NCBI GenBank assembly: GCA_024364735.1
Contig: JAGFNQ010000712.1
Span: 48,720-112,719, forward strand
DNA length: 64,000 bases
DNA from: Boesenbergia rotunda
Lineage: Eukaryota > Streptophyta > Magnoliopsida > Zingiberales > Zingiberaceae
Direction of reading: 5' to 3'
In this document: positions 22,671 to 33,859 of the stretch, piece by piece
How positions within the stretch are numbered: position 1 is the first letter of the stretch
How the letters are laid out: each line of letters begins with the position of its first letter
Notes under the pieces: model-generated
Told to the model about the DNA's origin: nothing
What the model saw: the letters and a program-made list of their open reading frames with translations, nothing else
Databases searched by the model: none
Position numbers and translations under genes: made by a program

Positions 22671-23764
22671 TGCACTGTCAGACGCTCTGATCGCGTCTGA
22701 CCATATTCGATTCGCTGCTGTTTGCCTCTGATAGTTGATTTACTGAGTGATTTACTACTCTAACAGTTTGATTAAGCTACAGGTGACAGGGGAGGATTCA
22801 AACACTCAAGGAGGGTCAATGGAGAGCTTGCCTTGGAGCAGGTTTGTCCGTTTTTCCATCTCAGGTTGCAACGGCCAAGCTGCAGACTGGAGCTGAGACT
22901 GGAGCTTGGCTGAGGGAAGCTCAGGGAGTCCAGGGATAGCTCAGTGGTAGCTGGCGTTGGCAGATGAGCAGCTGGGAGCTGCAGGGATGGTGTCATCTGA
23001 TGCTTGGTGGAGAAACAAAAAGGGAGAAGAAGACTTCGGCTGAGGCAGAGAAGTTGTTCGACAGTTTCAGTGCTGAGCTTACCGAAGTTCTTGCTGCGCA
23101 TTGTGTTTCTCCACAACTTGCTTGCTGTGTTCCTGAAGTCTTCATCACTTTGAGCAAGCAACTGCAATCGAGAAGCAATCAACTCTTACGTGAGTGCTGG
23201 GAGGAAAGAACAAGGAGCTTGGAGTCCAACAGTGAGAAGACACGAAGGAGGGAGTCCTTGCGTGAGATCGTCGCTGGGTGGAGCTCAGGATAAGCTCACT
23301 GTGTTCTTGTCCTTGCTAGGTGCTGAGTAAGAGTTTTCTTTGTGTTTCATTAAGCTTAAATCTATATCCTGTTTTGAAACGCTGTGGAGAGGTTTCTCCA
23401 CCGAGAAGGAGGTTGCGTTATATCCGGTGAACACCGGGGCTTGATCTGCCGACGATCAAGGGATCGCCCACCTTAAGGGCACGCCAAGGAGTAGGGGCAA
23501 GTTATCCCCGAATCTTGTAAACCCTCTTGTTAGCGACCTTGGTAGTTGTTCTTACTTGCTTTCATTTTTGTTCTGTTTACTGCACTGCTTCCTTTCTTTT
23601 GCTTCTTCCGCTGTGCTACTGATAAGTTGAGTGCAGAAATCTTGATAAGTTTCAAAGTTCAAAGAGATTGGCTATATTCACCCCCCCCCCCTCTAGCCAT
23701 CCGTTTCCAACACCCGGTATCGAACCGAGTCCCGACCCTAGGTTTCCAACGCTAGAACTTTGTA
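22671..23764 (+). other. Element 4 internal segment ending in LTR-like sequence
   Basis: No recognised protein. The end (23670-23720) reads TATATTCACCCC, a C-run, CTCTAGCC and TTTCCAACA, similar in form to the LTR ends of Elements 1 and 4 (ATATTCACCCC, CTCTATCG, CCAACA). With the TATA block at 21271 this suggests that 21001-23720 is an embedded LTR-derived unit. Confidence 0.45.
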
Positions 23765-24876
23765 ATAAGTTTGCTCGAACAACCTACAAGCCTATCAAAA
23801 CTAGTTATCTCAATAGACACTTCTTCACCCAATCCTGTCCTTTAGCCATGAATGTTATAAACTTTTATCAACTAGACAATCTAGTATTCTGTACTCATTA
23901 CATTAACACATCTCTCTATGTGCAGAATTTTATAATAACATAGTTAGACAGAACGATCTCATGTTTGTCACTACTGTTCAAGGGATACCCTTGTCAATCA
24001 CTCCAACCTTACTAAATCGATTTCTTGGACTAAGACCCTCCCAGTCCACCTTTTGTTGCTATATATCCACCTAGGGATTCTCCATTTAATGCTCCCTACT
24101 CCCACATTACTCTAGACACTCTCCACTCCTATTTCTATAGGGAAGCGAGACTCCCCGTAGCTAGACGATTTCAGTCCGTTGACCTTCAGGTCCAGGACTA
24201 CGCCCTGTACAGAGTCCTGGTCCGCTGCATTTTACCACTATCCACTAGGGATGTCGCAACCATGCGACCTTTTCATACATTTCTTCTGTATGCCCTGATC
24301 CATCATCTTGACATTGACATTGGACTACACATGTTTCATACTATTCTGCATGTGTCCAGTGTTACCACTCTGGCACGAGTGCGCACTCCCTTCTGCCACA
24401 TCATCACCTCCATCCTTCATCACCACGGACGTGACATTACCGTAGGTGAAATAACCGAGATGACCGATTTTGATGAGATAGGGTTTAGGAACTTCTCTTT
24501 AGCTGGTATAGACGTATCGGTCACCGGGGTTTTGACTTGGAGATGACAGCGAGCCGGAGCTCAGATCGACTCAGACAAGGAGGTTGAAGTCGATGTCACC
24601 GATTTGGCAGCGGAGGCTCGAGCACACATAGATGAGCCCCCTCCACCGACACTCTACGAGAGAGTGACACGGTTGAAGACACAGGTCCAGAGCCTCCGAG
24701 AGGAACTGGAGGCTAACCATGCTGAAGATATCGAGACAAATCTAGGCTACTACACCGACTATATGAGTGCACTTAGAGCTGAGAAGGAGACCAGAGATGC
24801 ACAATATCACGAGATGATGGCGATGTTCCGATCCTGGCAGCCAGGCTCTTCTGATCATCCTGGTCCCTCCTCCTAG
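23765..24876 (+). pseudogene. Remnant of a plant transposon-type ORF (tentatively PF20167-like) captured in Element 4
   Basis: Broken frames between 23765 and 24876 read like one protein. Examples are MFVTTVQGIPLSITPTLLNRFLG (about 23960-24030, given here as a position guide), then YALYRVLVRCILPLSTRDV and MRPFHTFLLYALIHH. The longest piece (24262-24546, 94 aa) has RTPFCHIITSIL and DFDEIGFRNFSLAG. After a TGA near 24544 the frame continues into an acidic, coiled-coil-like tail (ERVTRLKTQVQSLREELEA) ending at 24876. I tentatively relate this to the family called putative plant transposon protein (PF20167); I could not search it. It is not a reverse transcriptase, integrase or protease. Several stops and frame changes make it a pseudogene. 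Confidence 0.5.
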
Positions 24877-25014
24877 ATTTGATTAGCATTGTACTAGTAA
24901 CTATCTGACTGCCCCTACTCAGTAGGGTTGACTCATGTTTGGCCTGTATGACTGTGCTGATTCTCTCTGTTGACTAGCTGACTTATGGAAATGAGTACTT
25001 ATTTTTGACTATTT

Positions 25015-26340
25015 GATCGGCAGTTAGGATTATGTTTAGTAGAATAGGTTCAGTCTACTGTTGGTTTTCTTACTCATTTTAAAATCAACTTTTAAAATTT
25101 TTAAATGCTTTTAAAATCAGCTTTTAAAATTTTTAAATGCTTTCAAAATCAGCTTTTAAAATTTTTAAATGCTTTCAAAATCAGCTTTTAAATGCTTTCA
25201 AAATCAGCTTTTAAAATTTTTAAATGCTTTCAAAATCAGCTTTTAAAATTTTTAAATGCTTTCAAAATCAGCTTTTACTTAGTTTTGAAAAATTTTAAAT
25301 ATTTTTCGACTTAGTTTTAATTTAAAAATACCCCCTTTCAAAACTAGGACTTTTTCGCAAATGGACTTAGCCTAGGCCCTAACCCTAGAACTGCATGCAC
25401 CTATAGATTTAGAAGCCAACATCTCACAAGCACCTTAGGGTTCTTTTGATTGATAACCTAGAATGGGTTGAGATGCTTAGGTCTTTGTCTTAATTCAAGA
25501 TGCTTTAAGTCAGTGCATCTGCAGTAATTGGGGCACTAAATACAACCTACACAGTAATCAAGTTAAGTGTCAAGTTTAGAAAATCTAACTTGAACAGAAC
25601 ACTTAACTTGACTAACCCAAGTGAAAATTACTGCTTATAGCAGTTAGTAAGTAGCTAATTGGGTTAGACAGGACCCTAAAAGAGACTGATTTGGTTTAAT
25701 TCATATCCTGAATTGGTTCATTACAGCAAATTATGCAATTTATTATTTCTTATGCAATTTGTTTATCCTGTTTCTGCTATACTTCTTTGTTTTTGATATA
25801 TGGCAAAGGGGGAGAGATAGGAAAGGAGAGTTTAAAATTTTTCTCTAAATCCAAAATTTCAAACTCACTCTTTATTCAAAAAGTACTTAATTCATTTTTC
25901 AAAAGTACTAAGGTTATTCTAAGTATTTAGCTTTCAAAGCTTTCTTAGTACTTTAAACTTAAGCTTTCAAAATTCCTCTAAGCGCTTTAAACTTAAGTTT
26001 TCAAAATCTTTCTTAAAGTTTTCAAAATCTTTCTTAAGTTTTCAAAATCTTTCTTAAAGTTTTCAAAATCCTTCTTAAACTTAAGTTTTCAAATTTGTCT
26101 AAATATTTAAACTTAAATTTTCCTACAAGTATAAATTATTTTGGAAAATATAGTTTCTGTTGAAAATTATTCTAAGTAAATCCAAATTTAGACTTAGAAT
26201 TTATTGTCAAAAACCCCACGAGCTTTTGAAAAATCTAGGGGGAGATTACTTCCAGAGGGAGGGAACAAAATTTTATTTTACTTGTTCTGATTAACTTAAC
26301 TTTTTGAACCAGGGTTGCCATAAATCAAAAAGGGGGAGAT
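25015..26340 (+). other. Element 4 3' internal region, repeat-rich, with polypurine tract
   Basis: It rejoins the Element 1 layout at GGCAGTTAGGATT (25019). It holds five to six tandem copies of AAAATCAGCTTTTAAAATTT (25070-25290) and the same CTGCATGCACCTATAG block as 2800. Internal purine blocks lie near 25806 and 26237, and the functional tract AAAAAGGGGGAGAT at 26327-26340. Non-coding. Confidence 0.75.
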
Positions 26341-27661
26341 TGTTGGTGCAGAAAGCACCCAAGTCAAACCTGTGTTTTGATAATGGCAACAGGGTTCAAA
26401 AGTTAAGGTATAATGTTTATCTAACATGTTACTCAAGTGTGCAGGCAAAGCCCTAGCGAAGGACTGCTAGGCACCAGGCGAAGGAATGCCAGGATACAAA
26501 GCCCTAGCGAAGGACTGCTAGGCACCTGGCGAAGGAATGCCAGGATACAAAGACCTAGCGAAGGACAGCTAGGCACCAGGCGAAGGATAGCTTGGTACTG
26601 AAGACCTGGCAAAGGATAGCTAGACACCTGGCCAAGGACTGCCTTGCAAAAGTCCAACCGGAGGAGCCGGTTGGCATCAAGTACATTCTCCCGAGAGGAG
26701 TAGGTGAGGACGCGTTCCCCGTCGAGGGAACAGTAGGCGTCGGTTCGACCTAGGGCTCCATTTTGGAGACCCAAAGTCAGAACCAAGACAGCTAAGGCTG
26801 TATAAAACTAACATATTATTGCTTTATGTTGTTTTGGACTAACCTTGGATGTAGGACCGAAGGAAAGAGTGTCTGCAGCTCAGAGAGCCTCAAAGGAGTG
26901 AGGCAGCAGCTGAGTAGGGTGCCTCGAGTGTCCCGGGCGCCCCCAAGGTGAACACAAAACAGATGGAGCAAGTGTTTGCTTCAGCAGCTTATGGGCGGGG
27001 CGCCCCCGTGCTCCCGAGCGCCCCCAGCTTCCCGGGCGCCCCTAGCTCAAGCGAACGAAGCAAGCCAGCAAGAAGCCAACAGGATAAGAGCCTGACCCGG
27101 TTAACCCGGGCGCCCCCAGCGTCCCGGGCACCCCAGTCAAGATCTGATCCCGAGTTTGAAGGGATCAGAGCTGACCGAGAAGAACTCGGATCAGCTGACA
27201 CGTGGAGGGTGCCCCCGATGTTCCGGGCGCCCCCAGGGGCTATAAATAGGCCCTCGACCCCAAGGCTTCGAACAACAATTCTTAAAACGCTCCTACGCTC
27301 TTCTACTTCTGTGCTCTGCTCCGGAAACCTCCCAACTCGAGATACAAGCGCCGACGACGTCCCTCAGCCCCGAAAATTCAATCTACATCGGACGTCGGTA
27401 ACGAAGAGCTGTTTTTAAGTTTACTATACTACTTTTGTAATATCTCTCTGTAAACTGTTTTGCACACATATAGAATTGCCCATAGTAAACGGTCAACGAC
27501 CGTGGGCCTTGGAGTAGGAGCCGACCGCGACTCCGAACCAAGTAAAAAACTTGGTGTTTGCGTGTGTTTGATTTAAATTTCTGCTGCGTAATTGCTCTAA
27601 CTTTAATCTGAACGTTTTACGATATTCACCCCCCCCCTCTATCGTGTCTCTCGATCCAACA
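26341..27661 (+). repeat. Element 4 3' LTR (1321 bp)
   Basis: TGTTGGTGCAG...CGATCCAACA; TATAAATA at 27241-27248. Nearly identical in order to 17005-18260 apart from the 65 bp missing there and scattered substitutions. Confidence 0.93.
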
Positions 27662-29099
27662 GTATGAATAGTCCTTAGACCTGAAGTCACTAAGGTTCCC
27701 TACATAAGAAGTTATGTACTTTGGTATCGTCAAACGTCACCCGTAACAGAGTGGACTATAAAGGCGATCACTGGGTATGTAATGAATTATGTGGAGGGAT
27801 GTGAGTGATATAGATGGGATCTATCCCTCCCATATGACGAGAGTGATATCTATGAACCCCTTGATCGAGTAGGACTACTAAAACGCATGACCATGCTCAA
27901 ATGAGTCAATATGAGATATTGAGTTCATTTGTTTGAGTGAGTCTACTCAGGGATCAAGAAACACAAAGATTGATCGAGGATGACATGGTCTATGCCTCAT
28001 TGGTCAATCTAGATATCAAGGATAGAAGGACAAGGTCATATGTTATCATAGTCACGGAGGTTTAGTCGGATCTCGACTTTTCTTGTTACTTGGGTAGCAA
28101 TGATGCATTGCTAGATGCCGCTCATTGCTTATGTGTCTAAAGCATTTAGGCGCATTGCCAACGTCACGAGAACCTATTGGGTCACACACTAAGGACATGA
28201 TGCTTCGAGAAATCTGATCGAGAGCCCGAGTTGGGAACTCGGGAAATCTGATCGGGAGCCCGAGTTGGGAACTCGGGAAATCTGATCAGGAGCCCGAGTT
28301 GGGAACTCGGGAGATCTGATCAGGAGATCTGATTGGGAGCTCGAGTTGGGAACTCAGGAGACTCGGGTCAGGAGCTCAGGGACTTGGTCGGGAGCTCGGG
28401 CTAGGAGCTCGGGAGACTTGGTTGGGAGCTCGGGCTGGGAGCTTGGCAGACTGGGTTGGGAGATCGGCAGATTGGGTCGGTAGCTCGGCGACTTGCTCGG
28501 CAGACTTGGTCGGGAGACCTGGTCGGAAGCCCGAGAGGTCCGGCCGGAATTGCAGGGGAATTCATTAAAGTGTTTAATAAAGGAAAGAGAAAAGTCTCTC
28601 TTCATTGGATGAAGAGAAGGTGAAGAGTCATATGAAAAGATGTGCTCTTTATTGGCTTTAATGAATGGAAGTCAAAGAAACAAAAGACTCTTCATATTCA
28701 TGGGATGAGTATAAAAGAGAGTCTAATATTTTGAATGAAAGTGAGTTTTCCCTTCTTCCCTTCCTCTCTTCTTCCTCTTCTCCCTCTTGGCCGAACCCCT
28801 CTTTTGGGTTCTTAGTGGTCTTGTGAACTACCTCAAGTTGCTAGCACAACTAAGGTAGTTCTTCCCGAAGTTGAGAGATTGTGTCCGTGTGGATACGAAT
28901 AGAGGCACAGATACTTGAACGTGCAAGAGATCCGGCACATCTTGGGCGAGCGGGATAAGCAAAGGGCACGCTCCAAATGTATACACTTTAGATAGATCTA
29001 TTAGATAGATAAACTTTGTACGAGTTTTTCTTTCGCATGGATCGCTCGAGGATCTTGTTTCCGCTGCATTTTGTGTTTTGGTGCCGAGAGATCCCAACA
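27662..29099 (+). repeat. Element 2 3' LTR, second part
   Basis: Resumes with GTATGAATAGTCC as in the 5' LTR at 10170. Carries a hairpin array (28203-28555, units with CCCGAGTTGGGAACTCGGG), TATAAAAG at 28710-28717, and ends ATCCCAACA at 29099. Confidence 0.88.
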
Positions 29100-30060
29100 A
29101 CACCAATGTATGTGGTCGCAGTACGGGGGGAAGGGTATGATAGGAAGATCATGGTGTCAGTGAGATACTCGCGATTCGGGCCGAAATGGTACCTGACCTG
29201 CGCTGACCCCGTACAACTTCTGCTAGTCTTATGTCAGGGAGTGGTTGTTCTGATAAGTCACGACAAGAACCTTAGACAAATCGGCTTCCCGAGTTAAGGA
29301 AGGCTTTCCGAGCGAAGGTATGCTTCTCGAGTCGTGGTGCGCGCGATTCGGGATGAACGTCCGAACTTGGCTGGCTCGGGGATAGTCTGGTCAATGACCG
29401 AGTACTCTTCTGGCTCAGGATGCTTCTGACTCGGAGATCTCATGACCTGGTGATACTCTGAGTGAAGGCTTCTCTGGATCGGGAGGACCTCAGGTGTGTG
29501 GGCCGCCACGCGTTCGGTTGGGCCCCGAGCCAAGAAGTGCGCGGGGGCATGCCCGCCTACGGCTTATACGAAGGTGAGAATTTGGACCATCGGTCGGATT
29601 GTACCCAGGGAGCGTGGCCCACCACACGTCCGACAAGGAACCATGCCGAGAGGTGCGCAGGAGCAGAACCGCTTATAACTTCCGGATACTTTGAGTTGAG
29701 ACTTCCCTGACTCGGGAGTGCCAAAGCTTAGGGATATTGGGAGTCGAAACTTCTTCGACTCGGGATTCTCCTGATTAGGAACTCCCCTACCCAGGATTTC
29801 CTGGGCTTGTGGGCCTTCGGGGCCTCTGGCCCCTTTTTGCCCTGGTCCGGGCCAATGTTTCCTCGTGTTCGGGGGAAATGGGTCGATCCGCCTGTACAGG
29901 ATCTACATTCGGCGGGCTCCTGGGGACCGTAAAACCCATCTCCCCCTGACGGGTTGCCAGGCTGTTGCCAGGCTGCCGGGCCAGGCTACACCTAAGCTGG
30001 CCCGGGATCACTCTCATATAAGATTATTTGATTTTCTAATTTACCTTTCTTAAGATAATA
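29100..30060. other. GC-rich unclassified repeat-like block
   Basis: No recognised gene. It has GACTCGGGA-type motifs, and two diverged copies of a block beginning GTGGGCCGCCACGCG (about 29498) and GTGGCCCACCACACG (about 29613), each leading to an AACCGCTTATA- or ACGGCTTATAC-like end. Composition suggests a decayed mobile element. Confidence 0.4.
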
Positions 30061-31050
30061 ACAGAACAACTGTATGGAGCGCCCGATGTCCACGTACGTA
30101 TGAACTTTTCTAGGATTGTTGGCAATCAAATATCGAATTTGTCTACAATCAGCTTCCTTCTCCATTTAAGTTCCCGTCACCCTTCCCCTCGAATCCCCTT
30201 TCTCGTCCCCTTCCTCCTTTGGATCGAGAAAACATGGCATTCGGATGGTACGATTTGAGATCTCTCTCTCTTGTGCGAGTTCAACTGCTGGATTCCTCTC
30301 ACAGACAGTTGTTCACCTGATCCATCAGATCTATTATAGTATCTATCATTACAGTATGATTTCCATCAGATCTATTATAGTATTTATCATTACGGTATGA
30401 TTTGACGATCTAAATCTTCTTATCAAGTTGATTTTCAATTTCAGTTTTAAAAATTTTGAACATATCCAGGGATTGCGACTTCTCGAGAATTATGTACAAG
30501 CAACTGTATCAGGAATAGTCGTATATAAAATTAATAAAGTATATTTAACCATTTCATGAAGTTTTAGGAAATATCCGTATGTATTATCTCTAAGACCTCG
30601 TTACTCCATTTTAAACTTATATTACTTATATTAGTTGTTTTCCCTTTGATATATTTCATGTTGATTCCAAAATCTGAAATATCAAGGGAATCAAGAATCC
30701 CCAATAACATTAATCTTTCGAGACATTATTTAGAGAAGTGCTTTAAATGCCTATGTCAAAACATGGATGAATTCTCACTCGTCAAACCACTCTTTGCACC
30801 TTTACTATACATTATAACATTATTTGTATGAGTTTCAGTGTTTAACCTGTATAGTTTATCAATCAAGGAGCATGTACCACACATAATAAAATTTCAAAAA
30901 ATATTAAAATTTTCATTTTCAAATGAACAAGTATATCCAGATTTATCCAAATAATACTATAAAACTATTTTTAAAATTCAAAAATATAGTTTTCCCCAAA
31001 CAAATTCTAAAGACATCTATTGTCTCTACTTTCGCCTTCTTGCTAGTTCC
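30061..31050. other. AT-rich sequence with a 41 bp direct duplication
   Basis: No gene found. TCCATCAGATCTATTATAG repeats at 30321 and 30362 (two copies, period 41). Confidence 0.5.
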
Positions 31051-31079
31051 CACATAGATGAATCTTTCAGTATCAATTG

Positions 31080-31850
31080 AAATTCAACTCATGAGGGAAT
31101 CCTACATAGTTATATTTACGTGAGTAATTGCACCCGTATCTATCTACAAAATGTTATTAGGCACAATAGCTAGGTTGGCTTCTGAACTGACAAAGTTATG
31201 AAGTATAATTTTTTAACACACCAATTGACATATTTGGAGCAATTCTTCTTCAGATGACCTTTCTGTTTACAAAAGAAACAAGTTGGGTCTGGACCATGTT
31301 GGTTTTGAACTTTATGCCCTCAAACGCCTATTAGTACAAGTTGTTTATCCTTAGTCTTTCTTTTATCCTTTCTATTTTTCCTGTTCGAATATTGAGATGA
31401 GGATGCAAAGAGATCATTATGAGAAGTGTCATACCTTAATCTGCCTTCCTCTTGTATAAACCGAGTTATAAACTCATTTAGTGTCCACTTCTCTTTTTGA
31501 GTATTGTAACTTATATTAAAAGGCGTGAATGGCGTAGACAGAGAGATTAAGATTAGGTTCACAAGTACGTTTTTAGGCATTTCCAACTTTAGTGTTTTAA
31601 GCCTTGTAACCAAATTTCACATCTCCATGATGTACTCTAATGCTACCCTTCCCGTTGTACTGTATGGACACCAACTTCATGAGAAGTGTAGTTATCTCAA
31701 CCTTTTGGTTTAAGGCGAATTGGTCTGCTAACTCCTTAATGAATGTTTTAGCATTCTCTTTCTCAGTAATTGAATCTCTAAGTGATTCCTGAATGGACAT
31801 CTTCATTATCATTATACTCATGTGATTTAATCACTCTCACTTGTCAAAGA
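31080..31850 (-). pseudogene. Old Copia gag and protease remnant
   Basis: Read on the - strand from 31850, broken frames give a Copia Gag C-terminal half (SIQESLRDSITEKENAKTFI, then LNEFITRFIQEEGRL). They continue to a CCHC zinc knuckle CFFCKQKGHLKKNC (about 31290 to 31245) and, with stops, to a protease-like IDTGAITHV (about 31130). The series Gag, knuckle, DTGA protease is that of Ty1/Copia. It belongs with the primer site and LTR at 34638-35249. Frames are interrupted many times, so the copy is old. Confidence 0.75.
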
Positions 31851-32143
31851 TCACCTTTTGATTCACAGTGGAATCATTATCCAAAGGTACAGAACGATCA
31901 TGCATAAATACAAAACCTAGATTCATGCAGCCTAAAAAAATCATAATATATTCTTTCCATTATCCATAGTTTGTTCCAATAAGCATAGAGATGGTCAGAT
32001 TAACAAACATTAAGAGTATTATATAAACAAAAGCAAAGTATATAGTTTAATTTAACTAAACAAAATATGTATCTTTATAGTTATATAATAACAAAAATAC
32101 AACAAATAAAATATACAATTTTATGAGCATTAATTGAGGTATC

Positions 32144-33420
32144 TGTTGGATCGGAGAAAACGATAGAGGGAGGGTGAATATCGTTATAAAATTTTTCGGA
32201 GTCGAAGAGTAAATACGCAGCGGAAAATAACAAAATACACAAGAACACAAGTCATTTTTTACTTGGTTCAGAGTCACGATCGGCTCCTACTCCAAGGCCC
32301 ACGGTCCTTGATCGTTTACTTTGGGCAATTCTATATTCGATAAAGTTTTTACAAGATGAAAGTACAGATATAGAATTGGAAATTTAAATCACAACACTTT
32401 CGTAAATTGAAATTTTACCGACGCCCGAGGTGGATCGAATTCCGGAGAAGAGGGTCATCGTCGGCGCTGGAATCTCGAAATCGAACTTTGCCGGGGCGCA
32501 GCGCTTGAGCGAAAGTGTCTGGAGAGTTGAGAGTGATTGATATTGAAGCCTTGGGGGTGCACCCCCTTTTATAGTGCTTATACGGGCGCCTGTGACGATA
32601 GGGGCGCCTAACACGTGGTCTTCCCTGCGCGAACCCTTATCCGCAGGCTCGGTCAGCGCTTATCCATCTCCACTTGGGCGCCTGAGCTGATGGGGGCACC
32701 CATGACCTCACGGGCGCCTGAATTGCTTCGGTCCAGAGGCTTCGTGGCTGTGTTCTGGAATTTGCCTTCGCACTGGGGCACCCGTATCCATACGGGCGCC
32801 TGAGCCCATCCGAGGGCCTGAGTCCATCCGGGCGCCTAGGCCCAGTGAGGCACCTCACTTGCAGATGACCAGTCCTTCGATCCTGCAACTCAGGTTAGTT
32901 CCAAACACAACAAACAAATGTGTTAACCATTAGTTACAGTCGTAGCTGTCTTGGTTCTGACTTCGGGTCTCCCAAATGGAACCCTAGGTCGAACCGACAC
33001 CTACTGTTCCCTCGATGGAGAACGCGTCCTCACCTACTCCTCTCAGGAGAGTTTACCTTTTGCCAACCAGCTCCTCCGGTTGGACTTTTGCCCAATCCAC
33101 CTGACCAGGTCTTCGTGCCCAACTTCCGGTCAGGTCTTCTTGCCCAACTTCCGGTCAGGTCTTCGGTGCCCAGCCCCTTGCTAGGACTTCTTGCCCAGTC
33201 CTCGACCAGGACTTCTTTGCCCGACTTCCGATCAGGTCTTCTTGCCCAGTCCCTGACCAGGACTTCTTTGCCCAGCCCTTTGCCAGGACTTCTTGCCTAG
33301 TGTACCTAGGACTTTTCCTGCACACTCAGTAAACATGTTAGATCGCAATAACACCTTAACTTCTGAACCCTTTGCCGTTATCAAAACCCAGGTTTGACTT
33401 AGGTGCTGCCTGCACCAACA
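32144..33420 (-). mobile_element. SIRE-like solo LTR (1277 bp)
   Basis: Perfect 5 bp target duplication GTATC at 32139-32143 and 33421-33425. On the - strand it runs TGTTGGTGCAGGCAGC...CGATCCAACA-like end, matching the LTRs of Elements 1 and 4 including the GAAG-loop hairpin repeats (33080-33310 on this strand) and GGGCGCC-type motifs. No primer site or coding sequence is attached. It split the leader of the - strand Copia remnant. Confidence 0.93.
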
Positions 33421-33859
33421 GTATCTAGTGTAATATTACATTAAATCTTTGGACTAAATTGTAATTTACTATTGGTACTCTACAAACAACTCATAACTTA
33501 CTTCATCTACCACATAGCGTGCTTTTTTCAGGCCAACACATCATGCGTATGATTAACCTTATGTATGAGCTTTTTTAATTAGCTTATGTTTTTGAGTGTC
33601 ACTCACAACACTTTTAATCGACCGCACAGTGCGCCTTCCTTTAGGCTAACACACTATACACATGACTTAGAAGCCAAACTAGACTTGCGAGCTTCCTTAA
33701 ATATACATCTGGCGTAAAAATAACGTTCTTTTGGGCCAACCATCTTTAGCATGGCTAGGTAGCAAGTATTGGCTTTGGCGATGGTATTGGCTTGAATAAG
33801 TAGAACACACGAAGAAGAATCAGGAAAAAACGGTTGAAAATATAGCTAATTGGTTATCA

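Larger units (their letters stand above)
17005..27661 (+). mobile_element. Element 4: gag-only, chimeric SIRE/Maximus-like retrotransposon
   Basis: Complete ends are present: 5' LTR 17005-18260, primer site 18263-18274, gag 18492-20141, polypurine tract 26327-26340 and 3' LTR 26341-27661, with target duplication ATATG/GTATG. Protease, integrase, reverse transcriptase and RNase H are absent. In their place (20142 to about 25015) are repeat arrays, a GGGCGCCC-rich block with its own TATA box, an LTR-end-like sequence and a remnant of a foreign ORF. Near 25019 it rejoins the Element 1 layout at the very last codons of pol (GGCAGTTAGGATT). It could move only with enzymes from another element. Confidence 0.88.
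10024..29099 (+). mobile_element. Element 2: long-LTR Ty1-Copia element, host of the nested stack
   Basis: The parts are a 5' LTR remnant (10024-11455), a primer site (11457-11468), a leader to 12815, a decayed gag-pol (12816-16549), a polypurine stretch before 16570, and a 3' LTR split by Element 4 into 16570-17004 and 27662-29099. Rejoined, the 3' LTR is about 1870 bp. The 5' LTR lacks its first 290 or so bp because Element 3 is inserted there; that piece should be left of the window. The right-hand target duplication would begin at 29100 (ACACC); its partner is outside. This is the oldest element of the 1-29099 stack. Confidence 0.85.

Noticed and set aside
22772..23293. Open frames of 109 and 136 codons on opposite strands
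   Set aside because: No family motif, and they overlap each other inside an LTR-derived segment of Element 4.
30180..30300. Possible first exon of a host gene (pyrimidine-rich leader and ATGGCATTCGG)
   Set aside because: The frame ends after about 28 codons and no convincing downstream exon was found.
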